Source: Micrasema longulum
Taxonomy: Eukaryota > Arthropoda > Insecta > Trichoptera > Brachycentridae
Direction: 5' to 3'
Assembly: GCA_022494885.1 (NCBI GenBank)
Contig: JAGVSM010001677.1
Coordinates: 1-64,000 of the forward strand
Length of the DNA: 64,000 nucleotides
Under the pieces are notes generated by a model, which saw only the letters and a program-made list of their open reading frames with translations, was not told the origin of the DNA and did no database searches. Below are positions 11,118-21,414 of the stretch, in pieces. Positions within the stretch are counted from its first letter, which is position 1; every line of letters begins with the position of its first letter. The position numbers and the translations under genes are program-made.

Positions 11118-11345
11118 AGTTAGTATTAAATATCACCATCATAATCATAGTTAGTATTCAATATCATTATCATAATCATAGTTAGTATTCAATATCTTTA
11201 TTATAATCATAGTTAGTATTTAATATCTTTATCATAATCATAGTTAGTTTTCAATATCATTATCATAATCATAGTTGGTATTCAATATCTTTATCATAAT
11301 TATAGTTGGTATTCAATATCATTATCATAATCATAGTTGGTATTT
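11118..11345. repeat. 31-bp tandem array, about 7.4 copies
   Basis: The unit begins AGTTAGTATTCAATATCATT and ends ATCATAATCAT. Copies start at 11118, 11149, 11180, 11211, 11242, 11273, 11304 and 11335, strictly every 31 bp, with substitutions but no length change. The last three carry AGTTGG instead of AGTTAG, so the array grew in at least two steps. Confidence 0.95.
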
Positions 11346-11744
11346 TCAACTATTAGTAATGATCAAATAACCGAACCTAAGTGATCACTTTAATCACCAT
11401 TTTTCTTTGTGTTGATTTTTGTGAAGTCATTAAGTTGATGTTGAAATCTAGGTATAACACGTTGATTTGGTTCGTAATACACCTCGTACGAGAAACGTAT
11501 AAGATACCGTGCATTGTGAGTTTTGTTTAAATAATCAGTCATAATGTAAATTATGTGCCTACCTTGACATAATATTATCGGACAATCGGACCTCTGTATT
11601 GGGGAAAATACATGTCAAAGAAAATCTACTCTTAGGTCAGCATTTGATTCAGGCAGATGCAAATTTGTCGTACTCCAGGGTTGCCCAAAAACTAGGTTCA
11701 GATAATATAGTACTTATGCCGCTGGAACCAACGAGGAATTTTGG

Positions 11745-12250
11745 TGTTTTTTTAATATTATAAATGGTTTTTCAATAGATAATGAAACTCACCCAATTTT
11801 TTAAAAACTATTTTTATGTATCGTATTATCAGCGCTATAATTTTTTTAATTTTTGCAATTTTGCAATTACTCTGCCTGTGACGTCACAAATTATCTTCTG
11901 TGAGTTCTGCTGATTGGCGAATTGGCTTCCCGTTAACCGGAAATCTAGCACAACACTATCATTGGTTGATTCGGAAGAACTAGTGACGTCCTTCAAATTA
12001 GTTTGTTTTTACTCTAATATTTTTTAATGTATTTTCAGAAACTTCGCCGTGCAATTTGATGGTCTAATTGTTAGTGCGTACGCGCAGAGAAAACATACGA
12101 GAATGTTTTTTATATACAATTTCCCGTATCATTGCCTTTACTACTGCGCATCATCGCAGTCAGATCAGATCTCAACTGAAATGCCACTTCCTTCGTTTAT
12201 CATACCCTCAATTTTAAAATCAGAAAGTTGTAGTGTTAGAAATTAAATTA
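11745..12250 (+). repeat. Dispersed repeat family F, copy 1 (CRE/CCAAT-rich)
   Basis: It shares an ordered set of blocks with 21855-22215 and 53650-54070: an AGCGCTA block, CTGTGACGTCAC, two ATTGG cores, GTTAACCGGAAA, CATTGGTTGATT, AACTAGTGACGTC-TTCAAA and, after an AT-rich spacer, a TTCGCCGTGCAATTTGATG block. A 65-codon frame at 12049 is incidental. The element class is unknown; there is no tRNA-like head. Confidence 0.85.
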
Positions 12251-12254
12251 AGGT

Positions 12255-12300
12255 GTAGTATTGTAAAGCGCCCTTAAGGTGATTTTTCACAAAAATGACA
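12255..12300. repeat. Short piece shared with 54285-54330 and 47440
   Basis: GCGCCCTTAAGGTGATTTTT followed by CACAAAAATG is repeated, mostly in reverse orientation, at 54290 and beside the tagged repeats near 47440. It links family F to the CTTGCAGCTACAGAGCGCAT repeats, so they may be parts of one larger element. Confidence 0.6.
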
Positions 12301-12669
12301 CTACATAACTCATTACTATGTTGACTACGCTTATAATTATAGTTTTATAAAATGAATGCGATCGCTTCTTTTGTAATTGGTTGTATCTTCTTGAAATATT
12401 TTTTATCAAATTATTTCTGAACAGAAATGATATTGAGCGCAACGAATGTAATAAGAAATTTATTGTTACAACAACCCCAATTGTTTCTAAACAAGTTTGG
12501 AAGTATTACGTTTTATTTAATATATTATATTATCTGGCACGACCTTGGCTTTCACTTTCACATCTTGGATAGAAATAATAATAAAATAAATTAATGTATA
12601 AATGTCACGCATCGTACATCGGAGCCAACTTGACACACGAAATAAATTATATTATAATCTTTACATATA

Positions 12670-12790
12670 TAATTCCTCTGTACGTGTGATGTCACCGTAC
12701 TCCTCCTAAACGGCTTAACCAATTTACGTGCGGTTTTCAGAGAAATATAGATCTTTGCGCTGAGCGTGTTAGTAGATAGTAAAAAATAAG
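12670..12790 (+). repeat. LINE 3'-tail scrap
   Basis: It contains ACTCCTCCTAAACGGCTTAA followed by CCAATTT, a block frequent at the 3' side of RTE-type LINE copies in lepidopterans and some other insects. No open frame survives. Confidence 0.55.
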
Positions 12791-12824
12791 TTAGGAGCAT
12801 AAATGTTTTATTAATTGATTTACC

Positions 12825-13000
12825 AGGGTTGCATTCGAGTAGAATGCACTTGAAAAAAAATGGAAAGATATTGTTTTTTTGTGTGTAAAAAAAGTTTGTT
12901 TTTGAATGTTTACAAACAGCATTTGTTTTTTGTGGATCTCAATCAGATTCTTTTCTTAAATTCTTCTTAATTTCTACCCATTTATTTATTTTTATTGGAT
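12825..13000 (+). repeat. Dispersed repeat family E, partial copy
   Basis: It starts with CCAGGGTTGCATTCGAGTAG and continues to the AATCAGATTC and ACCCATTTA blocks of family E. It lacks the leading third seen in the copies at 6185 and 61215, beginning at the point where the hairpin MITE sits in the 6-kb copy. Confidence 0.75.
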
Positions 13001-13937
13001 TTTTGGTAACACTAAAATAATTTTAAAAAAATATTTTTAAAATAACATTTTTAATAATCGTATTCCTTCATAAGTATACCCCTTTGTTGGTGAGATGGCC
13101 GGAGTTTGACGTTTGCAAAAAGAATGCCATATTTGAAAAAATATTTATTTTATGTTTTGAAATTCAACCATAAACAAGTACCTACTTAAATTCAATATTT
13201 TTTTAATATTGACAATTTTTAGTTTTGAAATTTAATCACAAACAAGTACTTCTATAACGAAAGTTGAGTTTTACTACAGTTTAATTTATTAAGGAATTTG
13301 GTTTAACTATCGTGCTTCTATTAATGCGTAATTTCACCCGCGTTTTAACGAGTGAAATATAACCACTGTTTTGTTATTCCAAATCTCAAAAATGGAATAT
13401 TATTGTTTACACATTGTTACACTGTGGAATGCTTAGAGTATATACTCTTAAGGTGGAATGTGACTTTGCAAACGTCAAAAAGGCGAACAAATTAAACCAC
13501 GTGACAACATGGCATATATTTTTTTTTCTTTTCTCATGTCATGGCGCCGAAAACATCTACGTAACGCGCAATGTTTAACCTCTCCGAGCCTGAACGTAAA
13601 AAACGCCAGTTCCTGAGGGGGATACCAGGAATACCTCGGCTAAAATGCTATAAATACGACTTAGATAATATATAAAAATACGAGTATTTCATTGTGATTA
13701 TGATAGCGTTCATAATACTTTTACTTAATAGACCATTGAAGATTACTCTGTTAACTTTCCTTTCTAATCGGGACCCTGTTTTTCATTCTGTTGAAATCAC
13801 AGTAATTAATTTTCCCTAATTGTTGATGTAATTCGCGGCTGTTATTGGCATCCTTTGGTACAAAAATTCCTCCCCATATTCGCTGGGTTTTTTTTATACT
13901 TTATCGTTTTATGTCTAATTTGATAATTTTGTTTCAG
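13000..13937. other. No gene seen; flank or intron before ZNRF-like exon
   Basis: AT-rich sequence without a supported exon. It directly precedes the polypyrimidine tract and CAG acceptor at 13937 and so is most simply the 3' end of an intron of the ZNRF-like gene. Confidence 0.6.
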
Positions 13938-14033
13938 GAATAAAATGTCCGGTGTGCAGCAAGTTTGTCCTTCCAGACGACATAGAATGCCATCTCGTGA
14001 TGTGCCTAACCAAACCTAGACTTTCATACAATG
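13938..14033 (+). CDS. ZNRF-like exon (zinc finger)
   Basis: The 96-nt exon is bounded by GTTTCAG and GTGAGT. It begins with two bases of a split Gly codon, then encodes IKCPVCSKFV and CHLVMCLTKPRLSYN, and ends after one base of a Glu codon. Phase 1 matches the AG at the start of the next exon. Confidence 0.94.
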
Positions 14034-17000
14034 GTGAGTTATTGCTTAAAATTTGTTTTTTTCCCACCGAAATCGGAAAATTTATCAATTGAAGCGATCA
14101 TATTGAATTTAGTATATTTCTTTGGGATATATTCGTACAAGCCGGTCAATAATTGCCCCGAATACTGTGCTAAAAAGTCAACTGCACGTCGCCGTCGGAC
14201 TGATTACGCCTGACTAAATCGACAAAATCGTGGTCTCGTATTCCCGTTTTTCCTACCCCAAAACTCAACCGTAATAAAGCGTATGGCAAAAAAATCTATG
14301 TCGGTTCGTTTTTCTTTTTTTTAAAAATAGTTGTCATGTTTTCATAACGGATGTCTGAAGACGGCGGTGAAACCAGGCGGTTTTATGTTAAAATATATAA
14401 ATAAAACAAAAATGGGACTCGACCACATAATGGTTAAATGACCCAATAAATTCATTATTATACCTTTGTAAAGGCCTTTTTTTTATTTTGGTATTGTACA
14501 GGAAAATGTATTAATAGAGCTTAATTCCTTGCCAAGTTTATGTAGTCTGAATGGGCGAATGATTTGTTTGTAAAATATCGCTGCCTAAATTTACATGTAA
14601 TTTGTCTGTTGTCGAAATTATCACAACTAATTAATCAAACTTAAATTAATTGGCACATTTTTTTATTTATTGTGTTTGCAGACAATTGGTAGAATTCCAC
14701 ATTAAATTTGTAATGTATCCAAAATAAAACACGTTTATTGGATTTTAATTTTACTTTATTAAAAAATGTATACAATAGCGTATATTGTGACGCGTTTCGT
14801 CTTGTTAGGACATTTTCAAATGAATTTGTTATTTTTTCTACGGACCTGTTTTAAAGCTAAAGAAACTTCTTTATCGAGGTATACTTTAACTAATGAATTC
14901 TATCCTATTTTATTTTTACAGTGATAACTAAATATAACATTGATTAGTTTTAAAGATCGTATCCATCTCACTTCACACTTCCTGTCATTAAAAGAACAAC
15001 ATGACTTGACTTATTAGCTCCATGTGTATCAATAATGTAATATTTAGTTATCACTATAAAAATAAAATAGGGTAGAATTCATTAGTTTAGTATACCCTGA
15101 TAAAGAAGCTTGTGTAGCTTTAAAACCGGTCGGAAGAAAAAAAAATGGGTAAAAACAAAGTTGTTTTATATTTATTTTATTTATGAAAAAAAAACACAAA
15201 AGTTGACCAAATATTTTAAGTATCTCCGCCGGTTACATGTAATTGAATATGTTTTATTTATTTATATATACGCCAAATAGGCATTTTTAAGGACATATTT
15301 ATATATAGAAAATTATTATAAAGGAAAGTAGAAAGACACTTAACTATAAGATAAAATAAAACCACTTTGTTTTTAACCATTATTTTTTGTTTTATTACCG
15401 ACCGGTTTCAAAGCTACATAAGTTTCCTTATCAAGGTAAAATTTAGTAATGAATATCATGCTATTTTTTTCATTCTAACAGTGTCTACTAAATATTCAAT
15501 CTAAACATTGTGGAGGTAATAGAATCGCAAAGTTAGCGCTTCAAATGTAAATTTTAAAATCACAAAAATACACAAATTTTCATTCAGAAAATTCGATTTT
15601 ACTTTAATTTTCAATTGGAGATAACTCTGTTAATTTACCGTTGTAATCGGGGCCCTGGCGGTACTTTTGCACTGATAGACTTTATACATAAAAGCAAGAT
15701 TATCAATGATCAGTTTTACTCGCTATCTACACTGTAGATGGCTAGTCAAACTACCTTCAAATATTGTAGTCAAAAAACACCTTTTAAATAAATATGTGAT
15801 ATTAACTTTTTCGGCAATCAATAGTGATCTTGGGGTGGTATTCTCAACGCAAAAGCGCGCGTAGAAAATGCCTTTTTAATGCGTAATTTACATTCCAAAT
15901 ACACGCTAACAGAACGATCTCTTCGCGCCCAATTCCGTTCAGAATACCAGCTCAGGGCTGGTATTCGAAACGCTCTCGCGGCCGTATTATCTCGTGTATT
16001 TACATACAAAATACACAAGAAAAACTGTTTTCTCGTGCCGCGAGAGTTGTTCAGAATAGCACCCCTAGGACGTTTTTTTTGCAATGACACTCATTCTTTA
16101 TAGCAAACAAAACATCTTATATTGTTATTATTTAATGAAATCAAACTATGATGCCTATAGTGCATGGCCAAGACTCTGTCTTACTACATAAGAGTTCTGC
16201 GTTCAATTCCTAGTAAGATCACAGGAATTTAAAATGTGATTTATTTTTTAGCCTTACTTGCTTACTTATGTGATGGGGCGGCTTTTTGGCCCTTTCTCCT
16301 TCTGTGTCATAATGAAAACATAAAAAAAATCTTTTTTAACCATTTACCTTATTAATTTAATTATTGACAGCTTTCTGAACTACTACACTCTCACCCCTCA
16401 CTCCTCCATACCTCCACAAATACCAAGTAACACTTGACATAAAGACTGAATAAGAAGTGATTTATTACATCATGTATTAAATTTAGGTGGACGCTGTTAA
16501 TAAAATCGGATTTTTTTATTTATTATAAATTATGATGGTTTTTAGTTGTAAATTATACCTTGATAATATAGTGTTAAAAACAGTGTTTTTATTTTTATTT
16601 GAATAACCACAAAGTTATTGCTTCAAATATATATATTTTTTAATGTAATAATATTGTTTTTATGTTTCAGAGGACATTTTGAGCGATTCTAAAGGCGAGT
16701 GTGTAATATGTCTCGAAGAGCTTTGTGCTGGGGACACCATTGCTCGCTTGCCATGCCTCTGCATTTATCACAAAGGGTAAGTTAATCCATTTTTACTCAT
16801 ATCATTATTTTTTCCCTCAAATCGTTACTTTCCAATCCAATGAAATCTGCTTTCATCATTCCACTTCGTAAAAATGGCTCCCCAGCATCCTAAAAAGATT
16901 ATAGACCCATTTCCATTTTGCCTATCTTTTCCAAAGTTATTGAACGAACAGCCTACAAACAAATCAATTGTAATCTGACTCACAAGTTTAAAATAATGGA

Positions 17001-19422
17001 CTCCTCATAAATCCAACAAAAACTCAAACTGTACTTGTTGCTATTCAAAAGTGGATTTTCCCACACTTTTCAAAATAAATGGCGCAGAAATTTCATTCAT
17101 GACTTCAATCAGGTTAGTGAAGTTAGTCGTAAACTTTATAGCAGTTTACACTTACTTAAAATATTGCAGAATTTCATGCCAATTAATGTTAAGCAAACAT
17201 TAATCCAGTGCTTACTTCTTCCACTCCTTGATTATGCAGATGTATGTTATCCAGATGCTAACTCTGGATTGCTTGATAAGTTGGAACGATTGCAGAATGT
17301 TTGTATACGTTATATCTTTAATCTTCGTAAATTCGACCACGTAACCGAATATCGCACGCAACTACACTGACTCATTATCAGGCATAGAAACGTTCACATT
17401 CTATCACTCATTCACAGTATTTTAAATAATCCCACTTTGCCTGTTTATCTGAGGGAGCTCTTTCAACCAGCATAATTGTATCACAGCGTGGGCTATTTCT
17501 TCGTTCTAGTAACGAGAGAATCCTTTCAATACCCATTCATCACTCTAATTTTTTTGCCTCCTCTTTCAGAGTAGTAGCTGCTGGATTGTGGAATAATCTA
17601 CCACTAATCTCAGAGACGCCCTTCTTTATTTACATTCAAATGACTTATGAAATGAATATTCGAGTTTTTCCTTCCCTCTTTAACTTATAGTGTAGATATT
17701 TAGTCAATTTTTATTTCTTAAGAAAATATATATGCGCAAATGTGAACTTCGTGGTATATTGGTCAGCATATTTGCCTACCATGCAAGAGGTCTCGGGTTC
17801 GATTCCCGACATGGTTGATATGAAATATTTATTGAAAAGGGTGTTTTCACACTAGAATATTTCATAGTCCCTGGACTGGTACCTGAAGCGTACGACTGAT
17901 CATCTTACCTTGATGTAACAATAATGATCACGATACGCTGCAATTAGTGTACCAATACAGTGCCCTGTGCACCATTAGGTGCGGAAAGGGAATGATGATG
18001 ATGAGTGTTTTGTTTTTTAGTGAAAATATACCTACAATACGTGGTAGGATGTTTGGGTAGGTAGGAAGCAATTGCCTTAAGGAAATTAGCCCGCCCTTAT
18101 GCATATGTATGTTAAGAATACATGTATATAAAGTGTTTAAATAAATAAGTTAATATTCTGCACATTTTGTATTATAATATTGCTAAATATTTGCACATAA
18201 GTTAGAATCGTGGGCAACTGGTTACAAACTTATTTGCTTCATTAACAATCACTCCAGATGAAGGGAAGATGAATGTGGAAATACACAATTGTTAATGAAT
18301 GCATTTGTACATATTTAACAATATTCCTGTGCTTGGAGCAAAGTTCACACAAGGACAATACAATAGACAGTATAATACTGTCCTGTCCCAGCTCCGTGAA
18401 CAGCCTTGACCACGGTGGACTTGGCAGTGGGACAATAAAACAATTAAACCGTCGTTCGAACACGGAACGCTGTAAAAATGGATACATAATAACAAATACG
18501 GTGATGGGGGTAAGCCATTGTCCTTCGGAGATAGCCTGCCCGTCTACTTAGGAAAATGTTTTAGTTCAGTGTCCTGTCCTAATTTCTGTTCACACTAGGA
18601 CAATAAGTCCGAAACTGGGTCGAGACAGTCATGTTCTGTCGTCGTTTAAACTACAAATTAAAGTTAGGATAAGTTGTCACCGTCATTCTAAGTCACTTTC
18701 TTATTTTTACAAATGTTTTCATTCATATCAGAGACTCTCCGAACCTACTTTTTACAGACAATTAAAGTTTGGTATTTTCTAGACCTAGACAATCCAGCTC
18801 ACGGAAATCTTGATTCTCAACCCCTGCAAATGCTTCTAATTATTATAAGGTGTTAAAATTAATTTAGATTAAAAAAATCCATTAGGGCCTCTGTCAATGA
18901 CCGTTTTTCAAACCGTGAAAACAGGCCGGTGTTAAACGGGAGTCCTTGTTGATGATCCGTTTATTCATACTAGCCGATACAAAACTGTCTTAATGGACAA
19001 TAGTTCGATGCAAAAAACGGTACTCACTCGTTGTAAAAGCGGTCATTAAACAACAGGTCTTTCTTAGGCGTCATTGGTAATTTTTGGTAGTTTCAAATTT
19101 GTAGGGTTGTAAATTGTAAAATTACATTTATGTTTCTTTTTTTCCCATGGGGGAATTGTCAAATAAACTTAGTTGATATTTGTAGTATGTGGGGTGCAAT
19201 AATATGATGCAATTTGCTTATTGAAACAATATGCTGTTTATAGCGTTCATCCCTAAGAAGAGTTGCACTTTATTTTTATATGAAAAATAGTTTAAAAAAT
19301 GTAGATTTATAATAATGTCATCCTGACACTGTTCATGTTTCAATATTCGCATTTCTGTTTGCAGGTGTATAGACCAATGGTTCGAGGTGAACCGATCATG
19401 TCCAGAGCATCCGGGAGACTAG
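13938..19422 (+). CDS. ZNRF1/ZNRF2-type E3 ubiquitin ligase, C-terminal three exons
   Basis: Exons 13938-14033, 16671-16776 and 19365-19422 join in phase to give the last 86 residues and a TAG stop. In order: a zinc finger (CPVC ... CHLVMC), the family linker KPRLSYN, then a RING finger starting ECVICLEEL with DTIARLPCLCIYHKGC, and the C-terminus CIDQWFEVNRSCPEHPGD. The RING uses the ZNRF ligand pattern, with Cys where RING-H2 proteins have the first His and a final CPxH. All eight ligands are present, so the domain should recruit an E2. Vertebrate ZNRF1/2 are myristoylated membrane-associated ligases with a long N-terminal half. That half, expected to begin MG, is not visible here and probably lies upstream of the window. 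Introns (2.6 kb each) are full of repeats. Family assignment is very secure; ZNRF1 and ZNRF2 cannot be told apart from this part. Confidence 0.95.
14735..15170. mobile_element. Palindromic Penelope-like remnant in ZNRF intron
   Basis: The left arm (about 14855-14945, TTTATCGAGGTATAC ... GTGATAACTAAATATAACAT) is complementary to the right arm (about 15030-15125). The right arm holds CCTGATAAAGAAGC, then GTAGCTTTAAAACCGGTCGG, a degenerate hammerhead-like core shared with 15350, 42920 and 56760. A second such core lies, reversed, at about 14786-14822: its complement reads TTGAAAATGTCCT, a loop, then GACGAAACGCGTC. Arm symmetry and cores suggest pseudo-LTR pieces of Penelope-like elements. Confidence 0.65.
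15350..15520 (-). mobile_element. Penelope-like pseudo-LTR arm, single
   Basis: On the minus strand it reads GTAGACACTGTTAGAATG, then TACCTTGATAAGGAAAC, then GTAGCTTTGAAACCGGTCGG, ending near AAGTGGTTTTA. The same order appears on the plus strand at 42920-43080. The TTGATAA ... GAAAC arrangement is the hammerhead-like core with a short hairpin between. No protein-coding part. Confidence 0.65.
15833..16075. mobile_element. Two abutting hairpin MITE units
   Basis: The segment 15955-16070 is a second copy of the hairpin at 6300 (GGGCTGGTATTCGAAACGCT, ATTATCTCGTGTATTT, complement, GCCGCGAGAG). Immediately left of it, 15833-15950 starts GGGGTGGTATTCTCAACGC and ends TTCAGAATACCAGC, so it has the same kind of termini but a different interior (AAAAGCGCGCG). 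Overlapping open frames on both strands reflect the palindrome. Confidence 0.75.
16145..16270 (+). mobile_element. Possible tRNA-derived SINE
   Basis: A B-box-like GCGTTCAATTCCTAG follows a GCATGGCCAAGACTCTGTC block at about the distance expected of a tRNA-like head. No other copy was found in the window, so the call is tentative. Confidence 0.4.
16671..16776 (+). CDS. ZNRF-like exon (RING, first part)
   Basis: The 106-nt exon between TATGTTTCAG and GTAAGT encodes DILSDSKGECVICLEE and continues to CLCIYHKG. It carries RING ligands 1-5. It opens with AG completing a Glu codon and ends with GG completed by G of the next exon. Confidence 0.95.
16840..17700 (+). pseudogene. Jockey-like LINE, internally deleted
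   Basis: 16840-17010 encodes, with breaks, an N-terminal palm stretch (KSAFIIPLRKNGSPASP). From 17035 a 111-codon frame resumes far downstream in the protein with FKSGFSHTF, then LIQCLLLPLLDYADVCYPDA, LDKLERLQNVCIRYIFNLRK and FDHVTEYRT. Beyond its stop, HRNVHILSLIHSILNNPTL continues the family sequence. The catalytic YADD region is missing, deleted between the two pieces. Confidence 0.85.
17744..18005 (+). mobile_element. SINE-A, copy 2
   Basis: Full-length copy: degenerate A-box (TTCGTGGTATATTGGTCAG), intact B-box GGGTTCGATTCCCGAC, the complete body, and a terminal (ATG)n run after GGTGCGGAAAGGGA. It sits in the second ZNRF intron in the sense orientation. Confidence 0.93.
18370..18650 (+). 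repeat. Dispersed repeat family G, copy 2
   Basis: Matches 5038-5300 block by block, including GCTCCGTGAACAGCCT, AGTGGGACAA, GCCATTGTC, TAGCCTGCCCGTCTA and TTCTGTTCACACTAGGACAA. Short frames on both strands here have no family likeness. Confidence 0.8.
18888..19070. mobile_element. Small inverted-repeat element (candidate MITE)
   Basis: The left end GGCCTCTGTCAATGACCG and the complement of the right end (GACCTGTTGTTTAATGACCG) form imperfect terminal inverted repeats about 175 bp apart. The interior includes TTAAACGGG and AAAACGGTACTC. Only one copy is present, so the call is modest. Confidence 0.4.
19365..19422 (+). CDS. ZNRF-like terminal coding exon
   Basis: After a TTTGCAG acceptor the exon encodes CIDQWFEVNRSCPEHPGD and the TAG stop at 19420-19422. 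It supplies RING ligands 6-8 and the short C-terminus typical of ZNRF1/2. Confidence 0.95.
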
Positions 19423-20830
19423 AAGAGAGAAGTGGTGTGTAGTGAAGTGACACAATGACTGCAATATAATACTATGTAACATACATATAGTGGTAGGAGC
19501 AGAGAGCTGGCCTCTGCTGCTGGCCCTCAGGGCAAGTGAAACCTTCTCTGATCTTCTGTTCTCCCTTTCCACCGGGAACTGTTGCGCTTTCACTTGTTTT
19601 GAACGTGCCAATGTTTGCCATTTAATATTAGTAATACTTTTTTTATTTGGACTGAAGACTGTCGGCCCGTTTTGGTCCTAATTGTAAATATTTATCGCCG
19701 GTTATGTGGATACAAATAATATTGTTTTACCGTCAATGAAACATGCATCTCGTTTTATGTGAATTTAACTATTTTAATTTTAGTAAATTGTTAACCAATG
19801 TTTTATATTTAGTCGTATTGTAAGGATTTTGCCGACTTTTGGTATCCACAAGCTTACTATTTGGTTATCGTAGTCATAATGATTAATTGTAAAACACATC
19901 TGGTCGAGTTTCGAAAAATTGGATAACCTTTGTGGAATGTTAAGAATGATTTAACGCAATATTGTTGTAATTTTTTGGGCTAGACAAAATATTTTTGATA
20001 CTTTCATATCAGAATAAAGAGAACTCAGTATCTGGCTATCGCACACTAAATTTAACTTCACTACACCATAATAGCCTTCTATGTACCCACTTTATACTTT
20101 ACTCTCGTGTATATCTGTAACTGTGCTCCTATATTATTTTTTGACATCAAAACCTATTCGTCTCATTTTGTATGAGTTGATTTTATTTACTCGTTGTTTA
20201 TTGATAATTATTCTAGATGAAAAGTTAAATATGTATGCGACTATGGTTATTATTCACTGGAAGCTTTGTTAATCCGAGTTGCCATTTTGCTAGGATATTT
20301 TTGTCATTGAATTAAGTGGGCATCGCAGCCGGCACTTCTTTGTTTTAAATTGTTTGTTCTTGTCGGTCAAAGACCATTGAAATATATGTATAAGTTCTTT
20401 TTACCAAAAATAATATCTATGTTTTAATATTGACATCCAAATAATAATGACCGATGGCTGCACTTGTAAATTCAAGATAGATATTTTTGTTCCGCGTGTC
20501 TCTTTATGTGTTCCGTTCAGTTGGCTACCTCGAGAAGTGTTATGTTAACAAAATAGATCTGTGATTTTGTATATGGGCGGCTGGATATTAAATTATAAAG
20601 GTGCTACAAAAGGCACGGAGCAAGAGTACTTTACTTTATTTCTCATCCTCATCAGTGTCTTTCTGATTACGAGTGTGTTTTTGTAAATGGGAAATTATTA
20701 GAATTAATCTATAGGGACAACTATTATCCATTTTACTTTATATTTTACTATGTAACAATGGATCATGCATTATGTAAATATATAACTATCGTAAAATTTC
20801 TCTGATAAATAAAGAAATGATGTTTTTACT
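19423..20830 (+). other. Probable 3' UTR of ZNRF-like gene
   Basis: About 1.4 kb follows the stop without splice-linked coding sequence or recognised repeats. An early AATAAA lies at 20013 and a better one at 20808 with a downstream TGTGTC/T-rich stretch. The absence of TE sequence here, unlike both flanks, fits a transcribed, selected UTR. Confidence 0.6.
20808..20813 (+). terminator. Polyadenylation signal, ZNRF-like gene
   Basis: AATAAA is followed about 20 nt later by ACTTGTGTCTTTTTCC, a GU/U-rich downstream element. It is the likely distal end; the AATAAA at 20013 is an alternative. Confidence 0.6.
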
Positions 20831-20984
20831 TGTGTCTTTTTCCTATCTCTGTTTTAAAACTGACTCCCATTTTCTTATCATGTTAATAAATAATGTCAAT
20901 TTGTTACTATATTCATCTTGAATATTAAAAAAAAAAATAGGTTTTTGACCAACATTGTTAGATTTCAAATATTTAGTACTTTAA

Positions 20985-21310
20985 AAAAGGAATGAATATG
21001 GTTCAACAAAGAATGAGCGCCCAACATAGTGCAATTGATTAAAATAGGGATGCTGCCCTGGGCAGGGCATGTAGCGAGAATGAGCACAGCGAAAGTGCCC
21101 GATAAGATACTTCACGCAAAGCTCCAAGGTACATAGACATAGTGTCCGTAGACCCAAACTCCAATGGCTGCATGGAGTGCGGCGGGATGTGGATGCTATC
21201 GGCATCAGGTACGGGAAGTGTACATGCCAGGATACAGGGAGATGGCGATGAATGTTGGAGGAGGCCAAGACCTACACCAGCTGTAGAGCCAATGATGATG
21301 ACGAAAAAAG
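20985..21310 (+). pseudogene. LINE 3' end scrap
   Basis: Translated with frame changes it gives WAGHVARMSTAKVPDKIL, then RRDVDAIGIRYGKCTC and GRWR, followed by a LEEAKTYTS-like end and (ATG)n. This is the usual tail of RTE-like LINE proteins followed by a microsatellite 3' end. No intact frame. Confidence 0.7.
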
Positions 21311-21414
21311 AGATGATTGTTTTTGAAAACTTCATCTTTGACAGTAATTGAAATTGCTTTTGAAGATTTTATTGAAATAATTATTCTATTCTTCTTAGAG
21401 GCGGAGGTCAGTGC

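Noticed and set aside
11118..11345. CRISPR-like array
   Set aside because: Directly adjacent 31-bp copies with no unique spacers in an insect genome.
17742..18005. An exon between ZNRF exons
   Set aside because: The segment is SINE-A; the flanking exons already join in phase.
18242..18551. Overlapping 67-92-codon frames on both strands
   Set aside because: They lie in family G repeat sequence, and the corresponding copy at 5 kb does not keep any of them open.
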